Assembly (NCBI RefSeq): GCF_001858325.1
Contig: NZ_MBPP01000009.1
Span: 1 to 64,000, forward strand
DNA length: 64,000 nucleotides
DNA from: Marinobacter sp. AC-23
GTDB lineage: Bacteria > Pseudomonadota > Gammaproteobacteria > Pseudomonadales > Oleiphilaceae
Reading direction: 5' to 3'
The translations under genes and the position numbers were made by a program. Below are positions 9,173 to 18,920 of the stretch, piece by piece. The first letter of the stretch is position 1, and every line of letters begins with the position of its first letter. Under the pieces are notes generated by a model. The model saw only the letters and a program-made list of their open reading frames with translations. It was not told where the DNA came from and did no database searches.

Positions 9173-10570
9173 ATGTCTCAGTCAAACCCGGCCTCGGGTA
9201 ACGATTCCGGAGTCTCTCGCGGCCTCTGGTCTTCCCGTTTTGCCTTTATTCTTGCCGCAACTGGCTCTGCTGTTGGCCTTGGCAACGTTTGGAAATTTCC
9301 CTATATAACCGGTGAGAATGGAGGCGGGGCCTTCGTACTGGTCTACCTGCTGTGTATTGCTGTTATCGGTGTGCCCATCATGATGGCCGAAATACACATA
9401 GGCCGCAGTGGTCGCCATAACCCGATTGGCAGTATGCGCCTGGTTGCTGAACGCAACCTCAGTTCACCCGCGTGGCGCATTTCTGCGGTTATCGGCATGA
9501 TTGCCGCGTTTGTTATTCTTTCCTTTTACTCGGTTATCGGTGGCTGGGCGGCATCTTACATTGGCCATGCTGCCATGGGGGATTTTGCCGGAGGTACCGC
9601 AGAATCCGTCGGCAACCTGTTCAGCGATCTGCTGGCAAGCCCAAAGCAATTGCTTGCTTGGCATACGTTATTTATGGCGTTGGTTATTCTGGTGGTTTCT
9701 CGAGGCCTGAAGGGTGGCCTTGAGCGTGCTGTTACCATTTTGATGCCGGCACTGTTTGTGTTGCTGCTTATAGCGGTTGGCTACGCCACGACCACAGGCC
9801 ACTTTGGTGAGGCCGTCAGCTTTCTGTTTACGCCCAATTTTAAGGCGCTAACCATTAATGGTGTGCTGATTGCTCTGGGGCATGCGTTTTTCACCCTAAG
9901 CCTGGGCATGGCCATTATGATGGCTTATGGCTCATACCTTGGTCGTGATGTGGCTGTCGGGCGTACCGCCGTTACCATAGCGCTGATGGATACCGTTGTT
10001 GCGTTGCTTGCCGGCCTTGCGATTTTCCCGGTGGTGTTTGCCAACGGCCTTGAGGCTAGTGCGGGCCCTGGCCTGATATTCCAGACCCTTCCATTGGCGT
10101 TCGGAAACATGCCCATGGGCGGCCTGTTTGGCACGTTGTTCTTCATATTACTGCTGTTTGCAGCTTGGACATCGGGCATTTCCCTATTGGAGCCAGTGGT
10201 TGAGTGGGTTGAGGAAAACACCAACATGGAGCGTTCGGGCAGTGCCATTTTCGTTGGCTTGCTGTGCTGGCTGCTGGGCATTGCCTCTATCTTGTCGCTG
10301 AACGTGTGGGCAGATGTTGCGCCCCTTGATATGTTTGCACGCTTTGAAGGCAAAACGATCTTCGACTTGCTGGATTTCTTTACGGCCAACATTCTGTTGC
10401 CACTGTCGGGCTTGCTGACGGCTATCTTTGTGGGCTGGTTTGTTGCCAAGGAATCACTGAAAGCGGATCTGGAGCTGGGCGAAGGTACATTCGCTCTCTG
10501 GCTAAACTTGTTGCGCTATGTGACGCCAGTGGCCGTTGTGATCGTATTTGCTTACAACTTGCTGGTGTAA
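9173..10570 (+). CDS. sodium-dependent transporter, NSS/SNF family
   Basis: A 465-residue bacterial neurotransmitter:sodium symporter homologue (LeuT/MhsT-like), expected to take up an amino acid with Na+. The first helix has the family's unwound ion-binding signature, SRFAFILAATGSAVGLGNVW, followed by FPYITGENGGGAFVLVYL. About eleven or twelve hydrophobic segments follow. AGGAAC lies about 7 bases before the ATG. A strong hairpin terminator follows the gene, so it is probably monocistronic. The exact amino acid cannot be deduced. Confidence 0.9.
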   Translation: MSQSNPASGNDSGVSRGLWSSRFAFILAATGSAVGLGNVWKFPYITGENGGGAFVLVYLLCIAVIGVPIMMAEIHIGRSGRHNPIGSMRLVAERNLSSPAWRISAVIGMIAAFVILSFYSVIGGWAASYIGHAAMGDFAGGTAESVGNLFSDLLASPKQLLAWHTLFMALVILVVSRGLKGGLERAVTILMPALFVLLLIAVGYATTTGHFGEAVSFLFTPNFKALTINGVLIALGHAFFTLSLGMAIMMAYGSYLGRDVAVGRTAVTIALMDTVVALLAGLAIFPVVFANGLEASAGPGLIFQTLPLAFGNMPMGGLFGTLFFILLLFAAWTSGISLLEPVVEWVEENTNMERSGSAIFVGLLCWLLGIASILSLNVWADVAPLDMFARFEGKTIFDLLDFFTANILLPLSGLLTAIFVGWFVAKESLKADLELGEGTFALWLNLLRYVTPVAVVIVFAYNLLV

Positions 10571-10586
10571 CAGCACAAGAAACACA

Positions 10587-10622
10587 AAGCCCGGAAGGCA
10601 GTGGTGCTCTCCGGGCTTTTTT
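10587..10622. terminator. rho-independent terminator, probably bidirectional
   Basis: AAAGCCCGGA (10587-10596) pairs with TCCGGGCTTT around a 13-base loop and is followed by a T-run on the plus strand. The minus-strand side is also T-rich, so it can serve both the NSS transporter and the convergent methionine-rich protein gene. Confidence 0.85.
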
Positions 10623-10633
10623 GTGGGCAGAAA

Positions 10634-11242
10634 CTAGTCTTCGCTGGTATTCATTGAGGCTTCCAAAGCCTTCAAGTGGGGCTTGACGGCTTCAATGTCA
10701 GCGGCAGGTACGTTGTCAGCCATTTTTGTCATGCCCATTGCCGCTCCCATCATCGCCCGCATTTGGGCTTTTTGCTGAGCACTCATGTTAGGGTTGTTCT
10801 CGATTTCTGCCATGGCCTCGGCCATCTCTTGTCTCGCACCGGGGTCCTGGCCTTTCATCTCGATAGCCATCATTGCGCCGAAAACCCGATCCCCAACAGA
10901 CGCCCAAGCTTCAAGACTATCGAAACCATGCTTCTCAACCACGTTTTCGAACTCGTTAAAGGCGGGAGTGCCTTCCATTTTTTCGACACCGTCGGAAAAA
11001 ATCCGGGTCATATCTGGCATTGAAGTCACGCCGTCGCCAGCAGGGTCCGGCCACCCTTCTGTATCTTCGTATTTGCCCTGTAGCGCCTGTGCGTCCTGCA
11101 TGGTTGCAATAAACGCACGTATTGTTGAATCAGACAAATCCTCTGCCTGGGCGTTGAACGAAGCCAGAGACAACATTAGCGCCAACACTACCATCAGCTG
11201 GCGGAAGTGAAATGCACCGTGCTGTGGATTAAACGGGTTCAT
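10634..11242 (-). CDS. methionine-rich secreted protein of unknown function
   Basis: I do not recognise a family. The 202-residue protein has a signal peptide ending near FNAQA (about residue 33), so it is probably periplasmic. The mature part is acidic, helical in character and free of cysteine. It is strikingly rich in methionine: 12 of 54 residues between about 122 and 175 are Met (for example RAMMGAAMGMTKMA). GGAGAG precedes the ATG. It is divergent from a two-component system whose downstream neighbour is a periplasmic methionine sulfoxide reductase. A sacrificial methionine scavenger or a metal-binding (Cu+) protein are the two functions I would consider; both are inference. Confidence 0.75.
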   Translation of the reverse strand: MNPFNPQHGAFHFRQLMVVLALMLSLASFNAQAEDLSDSTIRAFIATMQDAQALQGKYEDTEGWPDPAGDGVTSMPDMTRIFSDGVEKMEGTPAFNEFENVVEKHGFDSLEAWASVGDRVFGAMMAIEMKGQDPGARQEMAEAMAEIENNPNMSAQQKAQMRAMMGAAMGMTKMADNVPAADIEAVKPHLKALEASMNTSED

Positions 11243-11472
11243 AAGGCTCTCCTTATCAGTGGTGTGTATAGGGTTCCATCCATCCAGAGGCCTCTTTAGC
11301 GTAGGCTCAAAATGAACAAACTGCCAAGCCTCTGTTTTGTGCTGAGAGTTAGTAGAGGGTTGGCAGAGAGTTACTCGGCGTGACAGATTTGTGAAGTTTT
11401 CACGCTAAACTGCACGAATAAACCTCAGCATAATGGGCTGGTTGACAGCACAGGCCAAAGGGTCGGAGCGAC

Positions 11473-12173
11473 ATGACACGCACGGTACTGATTATTGAAG
11501 ATAACCCCGGGATCGGCGAACTGGTGAGTATGCAGGTTAAGGATCTGGATATGCAGCCGGTTCTTATGGATCGTGGGGATAGCGGCCTTGAGCGGTTTCA
11601 AAAGGGTGGCATCGACCTGGTTGTTCTCGACCTTATGCTGCCCGGCCTGGATGGGCTTTCTGTATGCCGGGAAATCCGTGCGATCCCGGGGTATGTTCCG
11701 GTGCTCATGCTGACCGCAAAAAGCACCGAGCTGGATCGGGTTCTTGGCTTGGAGATGGGCGCGGACGATTATCTGACCAAGCCTTTCAGCGTGGCGGAGC
11801 TTGCGGCTCGCATAAAAGCCCTGTTTCGACGGGTAGACGCACTTGCCGAGCGTGCGACTGATCAAGAGAAGGCTGAAGAGTTGGAAGTGGAAGGCTCAGA
11901 ATCGACCCTGTGCGACGCCGAGTGTTTGTGCATGGCAGCGAAGCGGAGCTGACGGCCCGGGAGTTCGACCTGCTCTGGCATTTCGCTTGCCACCGTGGGC
12001 GCGTGTTCAGCCGGGCGCAGTTGCTAGATGCGGTGTGGGGGTATAACCATGAAGGCTATGAACACACCGTGAACACTCATATCAATCGTTTGCGCAACAA
12101 GATTGAAACCAACGCCGCCGAACCCGTCTATGTCCAGACGGTTTGGGGTGTCGGTTACCGGTTTTTGGACTAA
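11473..12173 (+). CDS. OmpR/PhoB-family response regulator (one frameshift)
   Basis: The receiver domain spans residues 1-120, with the acidic pocket at IIEDN, the phospho-acceptor Asp53 in VVLDLMLPGLDG and Lys103 in LTKPF. A winged-helix DNA-binding domain follows (AELTAREFDLLWHF and TVNTHINRLRNKIE). The frame breaks between the two domains at 11893-11894. One added G restores VEGLRIDPVRRRVFVHG and yields 234 codons, the normal size. The sensor kinase starts 3 bp after the stop, so the pair is one operon. Targets are unknown; the divergent methionine-rich gene and downstream msrAB are the obvious candidates (inference). Confidence 0.88.
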
Positions 12174-12176
12174 TTT

Positions 12177-13682
12177 ATGCCCCGCCCTTTGTTTCAAACC
12201 CTCTACGCCCGCCTGGCCCTTGGCTTATTTCTATTGCTGGTGATTGTTGGCGGCCTGTTTACCGTGCTGAGTCTGTACTCCGTGCGCGAGTACAACGCGG
12301 CGGTAAATCAAGCGCTCAACCGTGATCTGGCAAGTCATCTGGTCTCCGATCGTAACCTGGTTACCGATGGCAAGATTAACCATAGCGAGCTTAAGCGCCT
12401 GTTTGATCTTTACATGAGCATAAACCCCAGCATCGAGATCTACCTGCTGGATCAGGAGGGGCTCATTCTTTCGTACTCCGCCGACCCTGCGAAGATTAAA
12501 CGCAAACATGTGGCGCTGGCGCCAATTCAAAGATTGTTGAGCAACCCGGATGCCTACCCGATACAAGGCGATGACCCGCGCAGCCATGATCGGCACAAAG
12601 TGTTTTCGGTCACCCCGGTGCCCAGCGCCGAACATCCCACGGGCTACCTGTATGTTGTGCTTCGGGGTGAAGAATACGATTTTGCGGAGAGCATGGTACA
12701 CAGCGATCGTTTATTGCGGATGGGCGGCGGTGCCTTGGCCATTAGCCTCTTTGTAGGGTTGCTGGCGGGCCTTTTGTTTTTCCGGCTGCTAACGCGGCGC
12801 CTGTCCCGGCTGACCGCCCGCGTAGAAGCTTTTGAGGCTGAGGCAAAAGACATCTCAAGGGCTGATGATACAGAAGGATCCGGTGTTCCCGGGGACGATG
12901 TGGATTACCTGGCAACCCGGTTCGATCAGATGGCAGAGCGTATTGCCGGCCAGTTGGAGCTGCTAAAAGACAAAGATCATCAGCGCCGCCAGCTGGTGGC
13001 TCAAGTGTCACACGATTTGCGTACACCGTTGGCGTCCATTCAAGGCTATCTGGAAACGCTGGGGATGAAGCAGCAGGAACTGAATCCAGACGAACGCCGG
13101 CGTTTTCTGAGTGTGGCACTGGCAGAGACCCTTCGCCTCAGCAAACTTGTAGACGAACTGTTTGAGTTGGCGGCACTGGATGCTCGTGAACGGCAGCCTT
13201 TTGCAGAGCCATTCATGCCCGCGGAGCTGCTGCACGATGTGGTGCAAAAACACAGGCCGAAGGCAGAACAGGCGGGCGTTGCACTGAGTATTAGCACCGT
13301 GCAACCTGCGATGGCGCTTGCAGATATTGCGATGACTGAGCGCGTACTGGATAACTTGATAGGTAACGCTGTAGATCACTCATCGAGGGGAGCAGAAGTA
13401 AAGTTGAGCGTGACAGCGAGCATCGGCGGCGTTGAAATCTGTGTGGCGGATGCCGGCGATGGCATCGCCCCAGCGGATATCGACCATGTTTTTGATCCGT
13501 TTTACCAGGCGCCTGGCGCCAGCCGTGCCGGCCACGCCGGGTTGGGCCTTGCGATTGCACGCCGAATGGCGGAATTACAGCATGGGCGAGTTTCTGTAGA
13601 AAGCCGTCCAGGGGCGGGTGCAACGTTCCGTTTCTGGTTGCCACTGGTTGATTCACAGGCAAAAGAATCCACAGCGTTATAG
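12177..13682 (+). CDS. sensor histidine kinase
   Basis: A 501-residue inner-membrane kinase. One membrane helix (about 11-35) is followed by a periplasmic sensor region of about 145 residues, then a second helix (about 183-205) and a HAMP linker. The dimerisation/phosphoacceptor box is QVSHDLRTPLASIQGY (His279), and the ATPase domain has NLIGNAVDHS, DAGDGIAPAD and GLGLAIARRM. It pairs with the response regulator 3 bp upstream. The sensor region has no motif I recognise, so the stimulus is unknown. Confidence 0.9.
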   Translation: MPRPLFQTLYARLALGLFLLLVIVGGLFTVLSLYSVREYNAAVNQALNRDLASHLVSDRNLVTDGKINHSELKRLFDLYMSINPSIEIYLLDQEGLILSYSADPAKIKRKHVALAPIQRLLSNPDAYPIQGDDPRSHDRHKVFSVTPVPSAEHPTGYLYVVLRGEEYDFAESMVHSDRLLRMGGGALAISLFVGLLAGLLFFRLLTRRLSRLTARVEAFEAEAKDISRADDTEGSGVPGDDVDYLATRFDQMAERIAGQLELLKDKDHQRRQLVAQVSHDLRTPLASIQGYLETLGMKQQELNPDERRRFLSVALAETLRLSKLVDELFELAALDARERQPFAEPFMPAELLHDVVQKHRPKAEQAGVALSISTVQPAMALADIAMTERVLDNLIGNAVDHSSRGAEVKLSVTASIGGVEICVADAGDGIAPADIDHVFDPFYQAPGASRAGHAGLGLAIARRMAELQHGRVSVESRPGAGATFRFWLPLVDSQAKESTAL

Positions 13683-13773
13683 ATTCGTAAGACTTAGGGA
13701 ACGTTTTGGTGAAACCACGGCGATAGTATGGCTACTGAAGATGCCTCTGAACACTACTCTCAGGAGAGTTGTT

Positions 13774-14975
13774 ATGAACCGAAAAACACTCGCAATGGTC
13801 GCCGCGCTGCTTATTGCGGCTACTGGTGCCTTCTATGCCGCCGTTGCCACGGCAGAGAAAAGTACGGCCAACACGAATGAATATGCGCCATCAGATCCAG
13901 GCCTGAAGGTTGCGACCTTTGCAGGTGGCTGCTTCTGGTGTGTGGAGTCGGGCTATGAAAAGATTCCCGGCGTAGTGGAGGCCGTTTCAGGTTACGCAGG
14001 TGGGGATGAACTCAATCCTACCTATCAGCAAGTTTCCTCTGGCAGTACCGGGCACACAGAAGCGGTACAGGTTTACTACGACCCGAAAGAAATTACTTAC
14101 GAGGGTTTGCTGCAAGGCCTGTGGCGGATGATGGACCAACGGATGCCAACGGCCAGTTTGTTGATCGCGGCAAGCAATATCGCCCGGCGATTTTCTACCA
14201 GAACGCTGAGGAGAAGCGTTTAGCTGAGGCTGCTAAAAAAGAACTGCAGGCCTCGGGCATATACGACAAGCCGGTGGTAATCGAGATTACGCCGCTGAAA
14301 ACCTTTTATGCAGCCGAGAAGTACCATCAGGATTATTACAAAAAGAATCCGGTGCGCTACAATTTTTACACCTTCAACTCGGGCCGTTATCAGTTTATCG
14401 AGGGTGTCTACGGTGATGATTATGAGCTGGACTTCAGCCAGTTCAAGCCAGATAGCAACATGGAAAACGGTGCTAACAAGGCTGCCAAAGACACCAGTTC
14501 AGCTGAGATGAAGGGCTTTGATCCAGAGTCGTTCGTTAAGCCAAGCAACGAAGTGCTGAAGCAGCGCCTAACCAGCACTCAGTATGAAATCACACAGAAC
14601 GACGGCACTGAGCGTGCATTCAGCAATCCGTACTGGGATAACAAGCGCCCGGGGATCTATGTAGACGTTGTGTCGGGTGAGCCGCTGTTTTCCTCCCGCG
14701 ACAAGTTCAAATCCGGTACCGGCTGGCCGAGCTTCACCCGCCCGCTGAGTTCGGACATGGTTGTAGAAAAGGAAGACAACGGGTTCTTCATGAAGCGCAC
14801 CGAAATTCGCAGCCGCTTTGCCGACTCACACGTTGGGCATGTATTTAACGATGGTCCAGCGCCCACAGGCCTGCGCTACTGCATGAACTCAGCCGCAATG
14901 AAGTTCATCCCGCTGGAAGATATGGCTGAGGCTGGCTATGGCAGCTTGATTGCCCAAGTGAATGCAACGCAGTAG
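13774..14975 (+). CDS. msrAB: periplasmic MsrA-MsrB peptide methionine sulfoxide reductase (one frameshift)
   Basis: A bifunctional enzyme that reduces both S- and R-methionine sulfoxide in proteins. A signal peptide (residues about 1-27) places it in the periplasm. The MsrA domain has the catalytic [12 protein letters not shown] (Cys53). The MsrB domain from about residue 255 has [10 protein letters not shown] and the catalytic Cys in [11 protein letters not shown]; its zinc cysteines are absent, as in many fused MsrBs. The frame breaks at 14136-14137: one added C restores [20 protein letters not shown] and gives 401 codons. AGGAG precedes the ATG at 13774. It lies 91 bp after the kinase gene and may share its transcript. 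Confidence 0.9.
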
Positions 14976-14998
14976 AGCGTGAGCGGACCAGGAGAGCC

Positions 14999-15727
14999 TC
15001 AAAGCCACAAATCGCCAATAGGTGTCTGCGGGCTGAAGTGATGAAGTATCTCGGCCTGCAGCAGTTCCGCAGTGGCAATGGCATCGATCAGAGCGTTATG
15101 GGCGGCGTAGTGAGGCAGCCCATAGCGTTTTCTGCTGTCTGCGAGGCGGATAGATACCGGTTTCTCCCCCACCAGGCGTTTCAAAAACGAAGGCTGTCGA
15201 TCCGGGTGCAGGTGCGCCTCAATGGCCATGGTATCGACAACAGGAAAGCGGATACCCTCATCAAGGCGATACTGCAGCGCCACATCCAGGAAAGGCCGTT
15301 CGATATGCCTGTAGTGCACCACCGGAATGCGGCCGTTCAGGCTGGCAAAAACCTCCTCAAGTATTTCTGACAGGTCTGGAGCTTCGCTGATGTCTGCGTG
15401 GGTGATGCCGTGAAAGGTTACCGACATCTGATGCAGCGGCAGCTTTGGGCGCACCACCCAGTGCTTTGCCTGACCAAGCGCAATGGCCTCGAGAGTAAAG
15501 GGCACCAGCCCAATGCTTACAATAGAGTGCTCATCTGCTTCCAGGCCGGTCGTCTCAAAGTCCAGTGCCACCATGGAAACCTCGGATACCGGTGTATCCG
15601 GGTCGACACAGCCGGCCTCATAAAAGGCTTTTAGCACAGGCGATTTGGCACTCTTTGCCAGAGCCTCATATTGCTCTGGCCACGGCAGGCGCTTAATGGT
15701 GTCGGGCATGGATTGGGTATCAGACAT
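14999..15727 (-). CDS. DEDDh 3'-5' exonuclease (DnaQ-like)
   Basis: A 242-residue protein with an exonuclease fold of the DNA polymerase III epsilon type. ExoI is VALDFETTGLEADEHSI (about residues 53-69), an ExoII-like segment contains HYRHIERPFLD, and ExoIII is HNALIDAIATAELL with its catalytic His and Asp. It is too divergent to be the replicative epsilon subunit and is more likely a repair or RNA/DNA-turnover nuclease. Its start overlaps the end of the upstream DUF294 gene by 8 bp, indicating translational coupling; this pair is also seen together in pseudomonads. Confidence 0.88.
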   Translation of the reverse strand: MSDTQSMPDTIKRLPWPEQYEALAKSAKSPVLKAFYEAGCVDPDTPVSEVSMVALDFETTGLEADEHSIVSIGLVPFTLEAIALGQAKHWVVRPKLPLHQMSVTFHGITHADISEAPDLSEILEEVFASLNGRIPVVHYRHIERPFLDVALQYRLDEGIRFPVVDTMAIEAHLHPDRQPSFLKRLVGEKPVSIRLADSRKRYGLPHYAAHNALIDAIATAELLQAEILHHFSPQTPIGDLWL

Positions 15728-17593
15728 GCCGGGTCGCCTGGGAGTTGTAACGGAACCTCAGAAACTTCTGGGCGTTGCTGACAACCTGGAACGCATCTTT
15801 GAGATGGCTGCGCTCAAACGGTGACAGGTCTTCTGGCCGCACGTTGTTATCTGGTTCTCCTCCCGCCTCGAGAGTCAGCGCCTGGTGGCGGATACGCACA
15901 ATAGAAATGAATTCCAGAGCATCTCTCAGGTTGCTCAGGTCGTCCTCCATAATCAGTTTGGTTTTGCCGATGCTTTTCAAACGCTCGAAGGAGTTCTGTG
16001 CCTGCGAGCCACAGGCCAGCGCGTGGATCCGAAGCAGGTCGGACAGCGGGGCTGTACCCCGGCGCTTCAGGTTGAAGGTTTTTTGATGCTTGCCGTCCTC
16101 CTCAAGCACAAAGGTGCGAAAGAAACCCAGAGGGGGCGTTCGGTTGAGCGCGTTTCGCGCCATCAAAGTGAGGAACAGCTGGCTGTTACTGGCTTTGTCT
16201 GCAACCAGAGCCTTGAGCTCTTCGGCAAACTCCGTGCGGCCGTAAATGCCATCAAGATCAAAGAAAATATTGCTGTTTAGCAGGCTTCCGCCTTGGGGTT
16301 TTCAATCCAGTCGGTAAAGTAATTTCGCCAAACCTTCAATGGCTGGCGCCATTTTGGATTTGTGGCCATGATGTCCCCGGTACAATACGTGTAACCGCAC
16401 TCTGCCAAGCCGTCGGACACAAACTTCGCCAGCGCCAGAAAATACGCATCGTGCTCTTCCGGCACAAAGTTGTCGCTCAGAATCATGGCGTTGTCCTGGT
16501 CTGTCACCACCAGTTGCTCGTCCCGTGCCATGGAACCCAGGGCCATGAAGCAGTAGGGTACCGGAGGCGGTCCCAGCTCTTCCTCTCCCAGCTCCAGCAA
16601 GCGTTGGGTGAAGCTGCGGCCAATGCCGGCCATGGCACTGCCTATCATGTGTGAGTTGGCGTCTTCATTGACCATGCGCACAAAGCTGTCGCGGACATCG
16701 TTGCTGATCTTCTTCAGGCCTTTTACATTCTGCTGGTGGTAGATATTGCTAACCAGATACAGGCTGCTCTGGCTTTCATACCTCACAATGTCTGCAAGCG
16801 CGATCATGCCTCGGACTTCATGACCGTCCATTACAGGAAGGTGGTGCACGTTGTTATGCAGCATGGTGAGCATGGCCTCAAAAATATAGCTGCTGGCACG
16901 AATGGTTATCAGGCCTTCGGTCATGATGTCTTTGATAGGCGTTTCGGAGGGCAGAGCTTCGGTGACAGCCCGTATGCGCAGGTCACGGTCGGTGATGATG
17001 CCTCTAAGGCGCTCATTGTCGCCTTCGCCGTCCATCAGCAACAAAGCGGACACGCTGTTATCTGTCATGATGCGTGCGGCCTCTTGCAGCCGCACGGTGG
17101 TGGGTGCCGAGACGGTTTTCCGGGAAATCAGGCGGCTAACGCGGGATGTCATCAGCGTGTTGGATTTTTCCCGGCGGGAGACGGCTGAACGCAAACGGCT
17201 ACGGTCCTCTATCTCCACAAAATCCGCAAAGTTTTCGTCGTTTTCAAACAGGTTAAGGAAAACGTCGGCTGACACGCGGTAAAGCAGGCTGTCTTCCAGT
17301 GCCCGGGCTGGAAACCTTACCTGGCCCCGCATCAGCAGGCCAAACTGGCCGAAAATCGCGCCTTCACCTATGCGGTTATAGAGCTCGCCGGAGCGGCGGA
17401 AAATTTCCACGGCACCGCTGCGCACGTAGTACAGGTGGGTGCTGATTTGCCCGGTTTCTGTTATTTGGGTTCCCGCGCGCACATAGCTGATTTCAATGCT
17501 GGCGGTGAGCTCATTTATCAGCTCCTCCGGCATGTCATCAAACGGGGCATGCTGAATAAGATGGTTACGGATGTCGATCAGTTCAGCCTGCAT
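15720..17593 (-). CDS. cNMP-binding/CBS/DUF294 nucleotidyltransferase-like protein (one frameshift)
   Basis: The corrected protein has about 624 residues and the standard four-part order. A cyclic-nucleotide-binding domain (about 15-130, with GEGAIFGQFGLLMRG) comes first, followed by two CBS motifs (about 160-285). Next is a GlnD-like nucleotidyltransferase domain with the intact signature GSMARDEQLVVTDQDNAM, and last a C-terminal DUF294 helical domain. It is thought to sense nucleotides and control a partner, often linked to carbon-source signalling. The frame breaks at 16283-16284: one added G on the plus strand restores AEALLNSNIFFDLDGIYGR. It overlaps the exonuclease gene downstream. Confidence 0.87.
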
Positions 17594-17774
17594 GCTGTCT
17601 CCCGAATGGAATTAAATAACGCTTAGGCAAAACTATAGCAGAAACCGCCGGTTGGGCGGTGCGGCCTTTGTCGAAAGCCCCTATTGGTGCGATCCTGTTT
17701 GCGGAGCTTTTTGCGTTGCAGTGTATTGGCCGGTTAGCATAGCCGCTTGGCCCTGGGAGAAATAACCAAACATC

Positions 17775-18290
17775 ATGCATACCTTCGTTCTTGGCGGCAT
17801 CCGCTCGGGTAAAACCGCGCTTGCGGAGCGGTTGGCTTCTGGCACACACAACTCAGTGGTTTACCTGGCAACGGCGACAGCTGGGGACGACGAAATGCGG
17901 GTGCGTATTCAGCGCCACCAGCAGCAGCGCCCGGCAGAGTGGGGCCTTGAAGAAGAGCCTCTTGCCCTGGCTGCGGTGCTTGCCCGCCATGCACTAAGTC
18001 AAAACCCGCCGTGTCTTCTGGTGGACTGCATGAGCCTGTGGTTGAGTAATCTTCTGCACGCAGGCGAGGAAACCTTTGCCCGGGAGCGGGAGGCGTTTTT
18101 AGAACAGGTAAGTCATTATCCGGGCAAGCTGGTGATCGTAAGCAACGAAGTTGGGTTGGCTACGGTAGCAATGGACCCGCTCACCCGCCGCTTTGCGGAT
18201 GAGCTGGGCTGGCTGAATCAATCACTGGCAGCGGTGAGCGACAGAGTGGTGATGAGTATCGCCGGGCTGTCTATGGTGTTAAAGCCTTGA
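17775..18290 (+). CDS. cobU: adenosylcobinamide kinase / adenosylcobinamide-phosphate guanylyltransferase
   Basis: A 171-residue bifunctional enzyme that phosphorylates adenosylcobinamide and then attaches GMP to give adenosylcobinamide-GDP, the substrate of CobS. The P-loop is LGGIRSGKTALAER near the N-terminus, followed by the CobU signatures VYLATATAGDDEMR and SNEVGLATVAMDPLTRRFAD. Length matches the family. Its last 20 bp overlap the 3' end of the convergent cobC gene. The 181-bp divergent region upstream, towards the DUF294 gene, shows no cobalamin riboswitch. Confidence 0.93.
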   Translation: MHTFVLGGIRSGKTALAERLASGTHNSVVYLATATAGDDEMRVRIQRHQQQRPAEWGLEEEPLALAAVLARHALSQNPPCLLVDCMSLWLSNLLHAGEETFAREREAFLEQVSHYPGKLVIVSNEVGLATVAMDPLTRRFADELGWLNQSLAAVSDRVVMSIAGLSMVLKP

Positions 18291-18894
18291 TTACCCCGTG
18301 CGCTATAAGGCTCTGAAACCGCCCGTGGCCTGAAGTGTCTACCTGTATTCTGCTTCGGCAGGCGTAAGGCGTGGCCAGGCTGGAGAACGAGTGCTCCAGG
18401 GCTATGTTCATCGCATCTGCAACAATCATCCTGATCACGCCGCCATGACAAACCACCAGTACATTCTGGCCTGCAAGCTCTTGTTGCCAATGGTGCCAGC
18501 TCTCAACCACACGATGGTTGAAATCCTTGGCCGGCTCACCACCTGGCGGCGTGCAGACCACGGGGTTGGCCCAGAACTGGCTGAGCCTGTCGCCATCGCT
18601 GGCCATCACCTCATCTGCCGTGCGCCCCTCCCATTCCCCGAAGTTGATCTCCCGCAAACGTTCATCCTTGTGTAGCGGAATCCCGTAGTTATCTGCCAGC
18701 TCTTGAGCAAAGCGAACGCAGCGCAGCATGGGTGACGTAACGATGGCATCCCAATGGTCGGTTTTGGCAATAGCGCGTCGCATCTGCTGCCAGCCGGCTT
18801 CGCTTAGTGGGTCGTCTTTACTGCCACGATACATGGGGCCACCTTCGGGCTCTCCGTGGCGAATAAGATCAAATACGGTTGTGCAGTCAGCCAT
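18271..18894 (-). CDS. cobC: histidine phosphatase, probable alpha-ribazole phosphatase
   Basis: A 207-residue member of the histidine (phosphoglycerate-mutase-like) phosphatase family. The catalytic motif is DLIRHGEPEGG (His13), the acid region is EINFGEWEGR, and the second histidine lies in VVCHGGVIRM. The position directly after cobT (26-bp gap, same strand) supports dephosphorylation of alpha-ribazole-5'-phosphate or adenosylcobalamin-5'-phosphate. By sequence alone it could be another small phosphatase of the same family. Confidence 0.85.
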   Translation of the reverse strand: MADCTTVFDLIRHGEPEGGPMYRGSKDDPLSEAGWQQMRRAIAKTDHWDAIVTSPMLRCVRFAQELADNYGIPLHKDERLREINFGEWEGRTADEVMASDGDRLSQFWANPVVCTPPGGEPAKDFNHRVVESWHHWQQELAGQNVLVVCHGGVIRMIVADAMNIALEHSFSSLATPYACRSRIQVDTSGHGRFQSLIAHGVIKALTP

Positions 18895-18920
18895 TGATAG
18901 AACCTCCCTATTGCTGTTCT

